The notes: generated by a model not told the origin, from the sequence alone. Shown: positions 1 to 9,438, numbered from the stretch's first letter. The stretch: 20,784 nt of DNA from Priapulus caudatus (GCF_000485595.1 NW_014578883.1:6326-27109), one strand, 5' to 3'. Made by a program: numbers and translations.

Positions 1-5
1 ACCCT

Positions 6-164
6 CCATCTGTGATAGTGGGCGTGTCCTAACAATGATGTGTACGCAACTGCGTGTCTGCATATCTGCGCCTAACAAATGTGGTACTACGCACGACTGA
101 AATTTTACGTTTATAATCGTAGCAACAGACCTCAGATGAGCCCAGACGCTCTGCGGCTCTTGTT
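6..164. repeat. Left outer terminal inverted repeat
   Basis: This is the inverted partner of 20588-20759. The block from GATAGTGGGCG to the CTCTTGTT at 157-164 is the same on both sides except for an indel around 81-85, where the right copy has extra CTACGC-type units. The match stops at 164, where TTAGGG-like repeats begin on the left and unrelated sequence begins on the right. Short reading frames inside it lack any recognisable domain and I do not treat them as genes. Confidence 0.9.
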
Positions 165-200
165 GTTAGGTTTAGGGTTAGGGTTAGAGTTAAGGTTAAG
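165..200 (+). repeat. Short degenerate TTAGGG (telomere-type) array
   Basis: Units such as TTTAGGGTTAGGGTTAG follow the terminal repeat directly, with decayed units (TTAGAG, TTAAGG) towards 200. The G-rich strand is the plus strand. A related array in the opposite orientation lies at 19281-19331 in the right arm, also between the terminal repeat and the THAP exon. Confidence 0.75.
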
Positions 201-279
201 AACTGCTGGGCATTTAGGAAAACGAAGACCGTGCCCGGCTGCCGGGCATATAGCCACAGCGTATGTTATATGCACAATG

Positions 280-726
280 TCATATGTGTGTACAATCATT
301 AGAAAAATTACTAACCTCACTCTCTTTTGATTGGGAAGCTGATGGCTGACTGGACAAACGAAGTGCTTCTCTTTTTTGAATGGCACCGCGAACAGGTCGT
401 GCAGGTGCAGGTTCTGAGAAGGAAAAGACCGTGGGAACGGCTCCTTTTTTCAATCTGTTCTTGGGTGCATATAACTGCGGAGCAATCCTATGCTGTGGAT
501 CATCTTCACGATCAGTTTCCAGGAAATGCCTTCCACATACCGCATATTGGTGCAACTTCTCACAGGACATATTGACTTTTATATCTTTGTTCCTGATATT
601 TACGATCCATCGTTTCCGAGTAGCCTCATCGCGTGGAAACCTGTGGAAAATCACTCCACTTTCTGATGCCTTCTTATAACCTTTACACTCCTGAACAATG
701 CACCGCTTATACCAGTGTTTTGACAT
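280..726 (-). CDS. THAP-domain protein, first exon (left copy)
   Basis: The reading frame starts at an ATG at 726 and gives a THAP-type C2CH zinc finger: Cys9-x4-Cys14, then Cys64-x2-His67 with the invariant Trp40, Pro31 and Phe68, and the AVPTVF box at residues 96-101. THAP domains bind DNA in a sequence-specific way; they occur in host regulators and in P-element and Kolobok transposases. After a Pro/Ala-rich linker and a Ser-rich stretch the frame reaches a good splice donor (GAG then GTTAGT, exon end at 316) and runs only 12 codons further to a stop, so this is probably exon 1 of a spliced gene. The frame is intact. Its leader, however, is cut off: 14 bases upstream of the ATG the sequence switches into the 763-5094 insert and resumes at 5118. 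The right-arm copy (17824-18202) differs at 11 of about 118 aligned residues. Confidence 0.88.
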   Translation of the reverse strand: MSKHWYKRCIVQECKGYKKASESGVIFHRFPRDEATRKRWIVNIRNKDIKVNMSCEKLHQYAVCGRHFLETDREDDPQHRIAPQLYAPKNRLKKGAVPTVFSFSEPAPARPVRGAIQKREALRLSSQPSASQSKESEVSNFSNDCTHI

Positions 727-739
727 GATAAATAAGCAT

Positions 740-762
740 GATGTTTTTTGTTATTTCTCATA
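740..762. repeat. 23-bp inverted copy of the sequence at 5095-5117
   Basis: These 23 bases are the exact reverse complement of 5095-5117, and together they frame the 763-5094 insert. The right-arm THAP leader carries a nearly identical stretch once (17792-17812). So one side of the insert is flanked by leader sequence in its normal place and the other side by an inverted copy of it. Confidence 0.85.
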
Positions 763-900
763 GGCAGGCTCGTCAGGCAGCTTAGACCCAGATTTGGGAA
801 TAATGTGGACGTTCCGGACAAAAGCACCAGATTTTTTTCATATGTTGCACATGGGCCTAGCAATAGATTTTTGATAGGAACCACTTTGTCCGAGTACATT

Positions 901-1373
901 ATGGCGGCCATCTTGGATTTCCAACATGGCGGACATGTACAAACCTAGAAGTGCCGATATCTTGGCTTCCAAACCAGCTAGACTCTCAATATTGGTGTCT
1001 AAATATACATTTTCTGGGTCAAGGAATACAATAATGCAATTTAGAATATTCAGTATGGCGGCCATCTTGGATTTCCAACATGGCGGACATGTACAAACCT
1101 AGAAGTGCCGATATCTCGGCTTCCAAATCAGCTAGACTCTCAATATTGGTGTCTAAACATACATTTTCTTGTTCAAGGAATACAATAATGCAATTTAGAA
1201 TATTCAATATGGCGGCCATCTTGGATTTCCAACATGGCGGACATGTGCAAACCTAGAAGTGCCGATATCTCGGCTTCCAAACCAGCTAGACTCTCAATAT
1301 TGGTGTATAAACATACATTTTCTGGGTCAAGGAATACAATGATACAATTTAGAATATTCAATATGGCGGTCAT
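901..1373 (+). repeat. 154-bp tandem repeat array, left arm (3 units plus stub)
   Basis: Units begin with ATGGCGGCCAT at 901, 1055, 1209 and 1363, exactly 154 bases apart; the last is only a stub. Each unit contains ATGGCGGCC and AACATGGCGGACATG near its start. The same unit occurs inverted at 4398-4965. Open frames of 60-75 codons through the array exist only because the unit happens to lack stops, and are not genes. Confidence 0.93.
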
Positions 1374-1413
1374 AATGACAGAGTTATGAAACCCCATACA
1401 ACACTTCAGTTGC

Positions 1414-4202
1414 CTACTTCTCGCATCGACAACTACATAGCTTAGTGCAATTCCAATATGCTCGGTTGCATGTACATTTAGTGCCACAGCCCCTGAGACT
1501 CTTGCAACCACACGCAACGAGTTTACTGCAAGCTTTGGAAGCCACAGGTAAAGTGTTCCAAACTGGAACCCATGATTGGTCATCTTTGTTAAGAGTCCAG
1601 CCCCAATCAGCAGGGCTTGGAGCATGTTGTTGGGTCTGCAGACTGGTGGACCATATACCAGCCTGGTAGGCAACCCGCTTCAAATGCTGCAGCAATTTGC
1701 ATCTTGCGTGGGTGGAATGGTCTCCATTGTCTTTCCCTGGTCACTGGTCTTATCATACAGAATAACTGTAAAGTGTTCCAATTGATTGAAGTGTGGTGCA
1801 TCTGCATGTACTTCGGTGTAAGGGTTGAGCGCCATGTACGTGAAGGCTTTAGTTACATCAGGGTAGCACTTCCATGCTTCCCATGCTGACTTTTTACCCT
1901 TTCCATAAAACGCGGAGGTGGTGTCGCTTCCTGTGAAGCTGTGGAGGAGAGGCAGCGCCAGGGATTTATCTTTTCCCAAGAAACCATATATGCCATTGAT
2001 GTGGTAATAGGTGAAGTTTTTGCCCGTGCCAAAGGCAACCCAAACGTTCACAGCTGGATCCAATTCGATCAGATGTTGAAACTTGCCAATGATGATGACC
2101 AGAACATCAGTGTCAACAGTACGTACCGGACAGTTTGTACAACCATTCAGTATGGTATCTTGCATATGAATTAGCAGTCTGGTGTCGGCTTCCTCATGGT
2201 CACATAATGGCATCGAACAATTGGTTCCTCGAAGAATGGTCATTGATCTAGATGTTATGACGACTTCCTTGTTTGGAGGGCAGTCCAAAGTAGCAATCTT
2301 GTTGGAGAGGAATGCAAAAGAGTTCCTGTTTGTTTGTTGCATCACGTAGGAATTCAGCCCAGTTTCCTGAGAGCTTGTTCTTACCAGCAACCTTTCGGCG
2401 AATGCCCTTTCCTCGTTTTTCTCTCGTGAATTCCTTAATGCTGCTGGCAATATACGTGTCCCATACTATATCAACTCTGTTGGCATGTTCTAACTGTTTC
2501 ATGATGTATGGAACAAAGACACCGTTAGCATAATCTTCAAATGTTACACTGCCGACACAGGGAAGAAAGTGCACCACAGCAGCACCATTGAGAAGCTTCA
2601 CATCGAAAAACTCCGGAGAATCACCCTGATTGTCCAGGGCCAAAATGTTCAGCAGATTTGATTTCTTTCCTAGACGTAACTTCTCACCATCAGACAGTGC
2701 AGGGGGGAATGCATGGTTCTCGTGTTTGAAGAATAAACTCATGTCACTTTCTCTGTACTGCATTATGATGTACAAGCGAGAGAACAGGGCAACATCGTTC
2801 TTCAGTAATGAGATCGTCCCAGCTTGTTTTGTCTTGGATTTTCTCTGTGGGCACCGGAAGAGAGAAAGAGCGTTCTTCTTTATGGCCACATGAATGGGAG
2901 AGTGTACAGTCAATTGTCACTTCTTTGCAATATTTTTCATACTGATTTTTCCCTAATCCCCGAACTGTTCGGACTGCATTCACAACAGACTCATCCAACA
3001 CATTACTCGTGTCTAGAGCCAATAACTCATCGCTGTCGTCGACAAATGGGTTACCAAATTTACTGATGACATTAGCAAGACATACAGCCTCTTTCCTGAA
3101 CGTCATCTGTGTGTACAATCCTTCTTCATGATGATGATTGTGCTCGATTTCTTCATTGGACAGATATTCATCTTCAAATTCTGTCAACAATCTCGCTTGT
3201 TCAGGCCCCGACACCATCCATTTCCTAAAGGCAGAAGGATTTTCCATCAGACCAACTGCACCCCCAGAGCCCTTGACGGCTTCATTGTTCTGCACATGGG
3301 CCTGATCTATTGGCATGGCCGAGAACCTGTTGCTGATTTTTTGAATGACCCAGTGACCATTTTCTTTAAACTGCTTGAGAATTGGGGGCTGTAGAGTCTC
3401 CATATCGCGAATGTATATCGGCAGCCACCGTGCATAGTTGTGGTGGTCTAACACGAAGAACCATGGAACCAATGCCTTCAGGCTTTCCACGTACAAAGGA
3501 AAGTTTTTCTCGCGGTGTGATCTGATAAAGATGAGGCCATTAAGTTCCATGTTTAGAACTGTATCCCAATACTGAAATGTTGGACTCTTCTCGACCATTA
3601 CCAACCGCCATGCCTCCTTGGCTTGATCACTGAATGTGTGGCCCAATTGTGTCCAGGAATGCATCTTGCTGTAGCTTTGCGAGAGCTAGTGCAGTCACTT
3701 GGTGGGCATGTCTTGTTCTGGTGATATGTGTGGCTTTCAGAAAAGAGTCAGAAGTGCCTGATGATGCAACACCTGCTTGTGTCAACGCACTGGTCCAACC
3801 AGAACCCTCCAATTAGTCACCATACGTATTCCACATTGCCTTCTCTATATGCAGACCGCTAAACATTATAACAAATTTGTCCTCCCCATGTGTATCAGAC
3901 CAGTTCCACTGAGTGAACTTGGCTAGTACATATAGTGGTTCATCAAATGCTACAATTGGTGTCTGTCCGGGATTGAGGAATTGTGTTGCTGAATGGGCCA
4001 CATCTAACCCATGCTTGATCATAGCTGATGTAGCCGCCTTCTCATAGAAGAGTGGCAAGAGCTGTGTCAGTGCGGGATGACTGTCAAATGGTGGACCTTG
4101 TCTACTGGCATGGAAAACGGACCAGCCTAAAGTGTCACCCTTTTCCACTTTGTCTTTCTCAAGTATTTGACTAGCATGCTTCAGCCAGCTCTTCTCTTTC
4201 AT
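1414..4202 (-). pseudogene. Repeat-borne XPG/FEN1-like protein with Cys-rich tail (broken)
   Basis: I recognise a large protein family found in many copies in invertebrate and fish genomes. Collinear pieces lie at 4202-3813, 3812-3627, 3664-2744, 2913-2248, 2450-1680 and 1695-1414: a TAA at 3813 replaces an expected Trp codon, and frame changes fall near 3660, 2895, 2310 and 1690. Conserved family blocks include NPGQTP, HGEDKFV, FPLYVE, NYARWLP, QAHVQNNEAVKG, REKRGKG and GNWAEFLRD. The C-terminal half has HEEADTR (near 2190), VDTDVLV (near 2107) and GSDTTSAFYGKGKKSAW (1931-1881); their order and spacing resemble the acidic motifs and Gly-rich hairpin of the XPG/FEN1 nuclease I-region, with Ser where relatives have Cys before the Asp. 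It ends with about nine Cys in a cluster and a stop at 1414. The N-terminus is missing; an acceptor-like site (TTGCAG) at 4212 suggests lost upstream exons. Nuclease activity is inferred from motif likeness, not shown. Confidence 0.72.
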
Positions 4203-4397
4203 TTGTGCGCCTGCAAGTTGCCCATCGTTTGGGGTTAGGTCTTTTGGTATTATATAATTAATGTCTATTGACGTTAGTCACACGTACAGCCTGGTCGGGT
4301 TAGGGCTTGACAAATGCTGCATAAGGCTGTGATGTTATCAGACTGCAAAGACATGAAACAGTTGGCCCGGTGATGTTCTAATTGGCATTATATACAT
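4203..4397. other. Spacer between pseudogene and right repeat array
   Basis: No gene is visible. It holds GGGGTTAGG and GGGTTAGGG telomere-like words and a stretch around 4264-4300 (GACGTTAGTCACAC, then CTGGTCGG) that recurs in the same orientation at about 9354-9390. The upstream exons expected for the XPG-like gene are not here. Confidence 0.5.
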
Positions 4398-4965
4398 ATG
4401 TTTAGACACCAATATTGAGAATCTAGCTGGTTTGGAAGCCGAGATATTGGCACTTATAGGCTTCCACATGTCCGCCATGTTGGTAATCCAAGATGGCCGC
4501 CATATTTAGTGTTCTAAATTGCATTATTGTATTCCTTGACCCAGAAAATGTATGTTTAGACACCAATATTGAGAGTCTAGCTGGTTTGGAAGCTGAGATA
4601 TTGGCACTTATAGGTTTGTACATGCCCGCCATGTTGGAAATTCAAGATGGCCGCCATATTGAGTATTCTAAGTTGCATTATTGTATTCCTTGACCCAGAA
4701 AATGTGTGTTTAGACACCAATATTGAGAGTCTAGCTGGTTTGGAAGCCGAGATATTGGCACTTATAGGTTTGCACATGTCCGCCATGTTGCAAATCTAAG
4801 ATGGCCGCTATATTTAGTATTCTAAATTGCATTATTGTATTCCTTGACCCAGAAAATGTGTGTTTAGACACCAATATTGAGAGTTTAGCTGGTTTGGAAG
4901 CAGAGAAATTGGCATTTCTAGTTTTGCACATGTCCGCCATGTTGGATATCCAATATGGCCGCCAT
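4398..4965 (-). repeat. 154-bp tandem repeat array, right arm (3 units plus partial)
   Basis: Inverted relative to 901-1373. The GCCAT boundaries end at 4503, 4657, 4811 and 4965, again 154 apart; the innermost unit is truncated at about 4398. Each unit carries CCGCCATGTT and most carry a second CCGCCAT(A/N)T(T), both fitting the YY1 consensus CCGCCATNTT. The outer unit runs without break into the unique terminal part ending at 5094. Confidence 0.93.
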
Positions 4966-5094
4966 AATGTACTCGGAGGAAGTGGTTCCTATCAAAAATC
5001 TATTGCTAGGCCCATGTATAACACGTGAAAAAAATTTGGTGCTTTTGTCCGGAACGTCCACATTATTCCCAAATCTGGGTCTAAGCTGCCTGAC

Positions 5095-5215
5095 TATGAG
5101 AAATAACAAAAAACATCGAATATTTAACCACCACACTCGATCACTATGTTTACATAGGCCTAATGGCGTCGCTCAACTTAGGGCAGTGACGTGACATGAC
5201 CTAGATTACTATTCA
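5095..5215 (-). promoter_or_regulatory. Displaced leader/promoter region of the left THAP gene
   Basis: Read on the minus strand this matches 17704-17812, the sequence directly upstream of the right THAP exon, including a CGCCATTA-type motif and a TGACGT-containing stretch. In the left arm it is separated from its exon by the 4.3-kb insert. Promoter function is inferred only from position; no convincing TATA box is seen. Confidence 0.5.
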
Positions 5216-5399
5216 GGAGCCGGTTTCACGAAGCGTAATTAAGTCCTTAATCATGATTAAATTACCAATCATGATTAACTTCCCGTACTTAAATAGAAGT
5301 GACTGTTTCACGAAACCTAATTAACTTTAATCATGATTAAGTTATAATCCCAATTATATTGATATAATATTATATTTATATTAATGTAACTGACATTGG
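5216..5399. repeat. Harbinger-like terminal arm, left
   Basis: Inverted partner of 17520-17703. A second, weaker copy of the same end motif (TGTTTCACGAAACC) occurs inside at about 5304, giving a sub-terminal repeat. The match with the right arm ends sharply at CATTGG (5399), next to the undetermined base 17519 on the other side. Confidence 0.88.
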
Positions 5400-5560
5400 T
5401 TTTGACTTTTATTGGGACCCATATGTTCTCTATCCTTGAAACTTTCAAGGACGGCGCCCAATTACTGAATTAGTAATAAACACCTAGTAATAAACAATTA
5501 GTAATAATAACAATTAGTAGTTAAAATAGTACATACATGCAGTATATGACACAAATTACT
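5400..5560. other. AT-rich spacer with short TAGTAATAA repeats
   Basis: There are several imperfect AATTAGTAATAA units between 5461 and 5520 and nothing that looks coding. It separates two successive Harbinger-type ends (5216 and 5561). Confidence 0.5.
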
Positions 5561-5640
5561 GGGGCCGGTTTCACGAAGCGTACTTAATATTTAATCATAA
5601 TTAAATCACTAATCATGATTAACTTCCTGGTAGTGGTACG
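5561..5640 (+). repeat. Second Harbinger-type terminus
   Basis: GGGGCCGGTTTCACGAAGCG at 5561-5580 repeats the motif at 5216 in the same orientation, and the next 50 bases follow the same TAATCATAATTAAATCAC pattern. It directly precedes the plus-strand transposase remnant, so it is more likely than 5216 to be the original 5-prime end of that element. Confidence 0.75.
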
Positions 5641-5869
5641 GGTGTAGCAAAGATAAAAACGTGACGTCACCTAACCGATTCTTTGCGAAATTGTTTGGAA
5701 AACAATTTAGCGTTGGCGCCAGATTACCAGAGTTCGCACCTCTTTCTTGCGGGTTTTAAGCAAACGCGCAGTGAAATGGGAGGAACAAGAGTTTATTTTG
5801 CCATAGGTCTAACTCTACGGTAGTGTGATTGTGCATGACACGAAGTATTTGCTAGTCTAGTACTGGAGA

Positions 5870-6200
5870 AATTAGCATTTGGATGCGCATAGTGCGGCTT
5901 TAAATGACGAGGAGTTAAGGCAGAGGTACCGGTTCGGGAGGAAAGGAATAGCCTTTCTAGCTTCATGATAAAGACGATTTGCAGAGGCCGACGAAACGTT
6001 CATGCGCGATTCCGGCGATTGTACAACTTCTGATAGCTCTACGTTTTTACGCGACTGGAGCGTTCATGAACGAAATTTGGGATACTTTCGAGGTTTCGAA
6101 AGCAATCGTATCGAGAATTATCGAAACGTGCCTCAAAATTTATTTACCATCTCCTCGATCTACATTTTCAATATTTTTTTGCGGAGAACCCCAATACCCC
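5870..6200 (+). pseudogene. PIF/Harbinger transposase, N-terminal fragment
   Basis: Two adjoining frames give the conserved start of HARBI1-like (DDE_Tnp_4) transposases. The first (about 5888-5965) encodes ALNDEELRQRYRFGRKGIAF; the second (from about 5976) encodes LQRPTKRS, then QLLIALRFYATGAF and VSKAIVSRII, the helix-turn-helix-like region that precedes the catalytic core. A small indel near 5966 puts them out of frame and leaves a TGA/TAA pair between. Recognisable likeness fades at about 6140; the catalytic DGT and GDSGY parts do not follow. So this is a truncated, frameshifted copy unable to make an active enzyme. Confidence 0.82.
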
Positions 6201-6355
6201 CGCCTGTGTTTACTCCCCCTAGGTATCGTTGATCCTGCTGGATCCGTACTGAACAGTTATATATATCTAGGGAGCCAGAGAAACAACGAACACAAATGTC
6301 CTCTGCTGAACATACGCCCAAACAAAGATTGCAGAGCTGCAGTGGCGGCCGGGGA

Positions 6356-6968
6356 CGCGCGAAATTTTTGTTTCCCAAAGCAGGTTTACATTATAACAGT
6401 CAAATCCTGCCTCTGCAATTGGCTTTCAAAGGCAGCGTAGGCGCTGTTCACATGTGTTTGCTTACATGTGCTATAACGTAGTAAAAGGATATAAAATTAC
6501 CTAGTTACCTTAACCTTAAACCCTAACCCTACCGCTACCCTAACGCCTAACCCTAACCGCTAACGCCTAACCGCTAAGTTTAAGTTTAATGGTTAAGCAC
6601 TAATAAATGAAATGAAATTAATAAAAAAAAAAAAATTTAATTAAAATAATATAATTGTTGTAAATCGAATCAGTGGGCAAATATGTTCCGTTAAATGGAA
6701 AACAATAGTTAAAATGGAGTAAAGATAGAAAAAATACAGAAAACAAAAAAAATCAATTAAAAAACCAAACGGGGATTCGGAAACCATCGCCCTTTCAAAA
6801 GGCAACGCCGGTGCTCTAACCCTGCACCCATATAGGTATCACAGTAATATTAGAACATGAAATAATGTAAATAAAGCAAAACACATATGAACACGCCTGC
6901 CCTTTGAACAATCAGGAGCAGGATTTGACTGTTATATGCTGAAACCTGTTTGGGAAAAAAATTTCGCG
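6356..6968. mobile_element. Fold-back element A (arms of about 100 bp)
   Basis: 6356-6465 and 6874-6968 are imperfect inverted copies, sharing CGCGAAATTTTTG, AACAGTCAAATCCTGC and a TGTGTTTGCTT / AAGCAAAACACA pair. The 400-base loop contains a degenerate CCCTAA array (6505-6580) and A-rich sequence. No gene is visible. This is the structure of a MITE or fold-back element; no clear target duplication was found. Confidence 0.7.
6505..6580 (-). repeat. Degenerate CCCTAA telomere-type array
   Basis: CCTTAAACCCTAACCCTACC is followed by units alternating CCCTAA with CGCCTAA and CCGCTAA, so the six-base unit has drifted towards CCGCTAACG. It lies in the loop of fold-back A. The following 6581-6870 is A-rich, low-complexity and without a gene. 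Confidence 0.75.
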
Positions 6969-6984
6969 GCGGGGCAGCCATACG

Positions 6985-8284
6985 CAGGCACTTGGAGCGT
7001 TCAATAAAAATATAATGCCTAAATAACTAGCTGAGCATCTATTTACTACCCAAAGTCTAATGCTTTCTATACTCTCTTTTCACCTAGCCTATTATTGCCG
7101 ACACATTCCTGTAAATGCCGTCAAGATGGCCTCATCTGTAAACACACGCGGCGCCATGCTGCCTGCGCCTGCACACTGATATATATATAATAATATAATA
7201 TAGCAGCGTAGGAAAAGCGCGTGATCGTAACATGTCGCTCAACGCGCGCGGCTTAATTCACACGAGTACAAAACAAATATTCAACCATTAAACTCAATCT
7301 TTGTTTCTATTTCAAGAACAGTGTTCACTGCTTATAAAAACATACTGTCTGTGTTCGTACCGAGCTGTGATCACGCCGAAATCACACAAGACTGACAAAA
7401 ATTCTCGCGCTTCGCTTCCCTGCCCCGCAGTTTATGTAAATGGCTGTCAGAATCAGGAAACAGTGCACCCACCGGCGCCTTCGTGAACCTCATTCTTGCG
7501 CCGCAACGCTGTACGTTTTTTGCAAGGCTCCAAGGCGAGGCTAGTACGGGAGTTGGCAAGCAGGTGGTAGTAGGCCGCCACCTATAGCCCTTAGACTGGT
7601 ACTCGCTCCACCTCTCGGCATTAGGTTACTCAATGGTATCGAGCTAATCGCAGGTCGGGAGCAATTACCAGTCTATATAGCCCTGTACTAGTCAGTCTTT
7701 GTGTGATTTCGCGTGACACAGCTTGGTTACGAACACAGACAGTATGTTTTTTATAATAAATGAACACTGTTCTTGAAAAAGAAACAAAGATGTCCAGAGT
7801 AGAATAGTTGAATATTTTGCGTTTAATCGTTGGCTGAAATCAAGCGTGCGTCGAGCGAATTTTACGATCCACGCTTTCCTACCTGCCTTATATATTATAT
7901 ATATATATATATTATATATATGTTTATCAGATGTGGCAGCGGCAGCAGCAATGGACGGCGGCGCATGCGCTGTGTTTACAGAGCGAGCATTTGGACGGCA
8001 TTTACTAGGAAACTTGTCCGCAATAATAGCGTGAAAGAGAAAACTTTGGTAGTAAATAGACTTCCTATTATTTAGCATTACATTTTATTAAAACGCTCCA
8101 TGATTGTCTCGTGGAGCATAGCATGAATAGGCGTAGCCACACTAACATGTGCACACCCACCGTGAGAGAAAATTTTGCAATTAAATACGTAAGCAATGGA
8201 GAATATCCACTTCCGCGGAGGAAATACATAACGGTGCCGTGAATTTACCATCATTTTAATTATTGAAAACGTTCCAAGTGCCTG
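6985..8284. mobile_element. Fold-back element B (1.3 kb, arms of about 410 bp)
   Basis: The ends are short inverted repeats, CAGGCACTTGGAGCGTT at 6985-7001 and its near-complement at 8268-8284. Inside, 6992-7396 and 7691-8101 are long imperfect inverted arms sharing, in order, the GGAGCGTT start, CTATTTACTACC, CTATTATTGC, CTGTAAACACA, an AT-dinucleotide run, GTAGGAAA, ATATTCAAC, CTTTGTTTCT and AACACAGACAGTATG. The loop (7397-7690) has a smaller inverted pair around 7582-7610 and 7658-7681. A transcript of it would fold into a very long hairpin. A related terminus and arm sequence recur at about 18700-18816. No protein domain is seen. Confidence 0.8.
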
Positions 8285-9438
8285 TGGGTTCGATCAATAA
8301 CGTTCTAGCAGGCCAACTATTCCTCTGCATATCATCTAGTCATAGACCAGAATCACGGTCGTCTGTTTTCACGGCACGTTAGGGCCTAGTGTAGCCCTCT
8401 AGTACTATAGCCGCTTACATGAACGAGCGCTGGCGGCCAGTAATGAAGCGCTATAGTACTAGGAGCTTAGGCTAGGCGAATTAGCGAAATTTAACTTAAT
8501 ATGACTACGGATACCTTATTACTAATATTAGTGAAATTACATCTAATGCGTTCCAAACATACGATCCATAATACTTAACAGCAAACACACTTGATCATGT
8601 TTATATTCTCGCTCTACAGTCCTTGAGTTTAACTTATTTTCTCACCAATATATTTTTAACTTTCGATATAATATAAATGGCGGACCATTTTTACCCGCCT
8701 TATCTATCGACCAATTTCAGAACTAAAAAATGTGTTTTCTTAATCAAAATACAATGTTAACATAATTATATAATATTATATCATAGGGTGTATAAAAGCG
8801 TGCATCGAACTGCTTTCGCTACCTGGGCGTCGTCTGGCTAGGATAGCCCTCACGTTGATTACCATGCTGCAGGCAGGTGCAAATGTGATTTGTTTTGGAT
8901 GGTGTTTAGATTGCTGGATCCATGGCAGTTAAGGCTTAATTCTCTTTATGCTGATGCGATCGTATTATATCTGTCAGGGGGGTCTAGAATATTTTCTGCA
9001 TATATAATATTATAGCATATATGGAGCCGTAATTAAAACAATATATAAATGTCTGTCGCGGGTCTCGTTGGATGACGCTAGATGCGCCTCTCGCTCTCGC
9101 TGATATTATCCGCTCCTACAAAATTCCACTTGCAGCTTCCAAAAAATCAGCTAAAATAAAAATAATGTATAAATAAATCTTATGCCCCCACACTAAATTA
9201 AATCGTCCATCTGCGGCTAAACAACTCCTCAACTGCAAAAGAAAAGCCTAATGTTCGGCGCGAATGCTGACTCTCGCACAAAACAGCATAACCTACTCCC
9301 CTAGCCTCCACAGAAAACGGTATTATGCCTAGGGTAGAATACCCTAGGTGTATTGGACGTTAGTCACACAAGCTCTGGTCGGTTACCTACTCCCTAGAAC
9401 CGAATAATTCTGTCCCATATAACCTTTTTTTATATTTG
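8285..9438. other. Gene-free AT-rich stretch with two small hairpins
   Basis: There is no convincing coding frame. Two compact palindromes stand out: CTAGTACTATAG (8399-8410) with its complement at 8451-8462, and a perfect 9-bp stem CCTAGGGTA at 9328-9336 with 9340-9348. A GACGTTAGTCACAC stretch near 9357 repeats that at about 4267. The rest is AT-rich and I see nothing in it. Confidence 0.55.

Larger units (their letters stand above)
763..5094 (-). mobile_element. 4.3-kb inverted-repeat element carrying an XPG-like pseudogene
   Basis: The element interrupts the left THAP leader; the right arm shows the corresponding uninterrupted sequence. Its ends are inverted copies: from GTCAGGCAGCTTAGACCC (772) through to about 1373 matches 5094 back to about 4398, including a unique outer part of about 130 bases and three or more 154-bp tandem units. 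The left end has nine extra bases (763-771) that look like a partial duplication of the terminus. The only gene inside is the minus-strand pseudogene at 1414-4202. A host-sequence CAT may flank the insert as a 3-bp target duplication. The XPG-like domain and possible 3-bp duplication would fit the Academ superfamily, some groups of which are reported to carry XPG-type nuclease domains; this assignment is inference from memory of the family. Confidence 0.6.

Noticed and set aside
165-200. A true chromosome end
   Set aside because: The array is short and degenerate, is preceded by a terminal repeat shared with the other end of the window, and similar arrays lie in the interior.
79-330. Protein of 83 codons starting in the left terminal repeat
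   Set aside because: It crosses the terminal repeat and telomere-type array, has a low-complexity Leu-Gly stretch from the array, and no counterpart of the same form in the right arm.
838-1219. Open frames of 60-75 codons running through the 154-bp repeats on both arms as small repeated proteins
   Set aside because: They recur only because the tandem unit lacks stops in one frame; they start and end at arbitrary places, overlap on both strands and have no domain.
901-4965. 154-bp arrays as a CRISPR-like or satellite array
   Set aside because: The units are contiguous without variable spacers, lie inverted at both ends of one element in eukaryotic DNA, and continue into its termini, so they are sub-terminal repeats of a transposon.
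6160-6440. Continuation of the Harbinger transposase frame to 6440
   Set aside because: Beyond about 6140 the translation shows no likeness to the family and lacks the DGT motif; the open frame runs on by chance.
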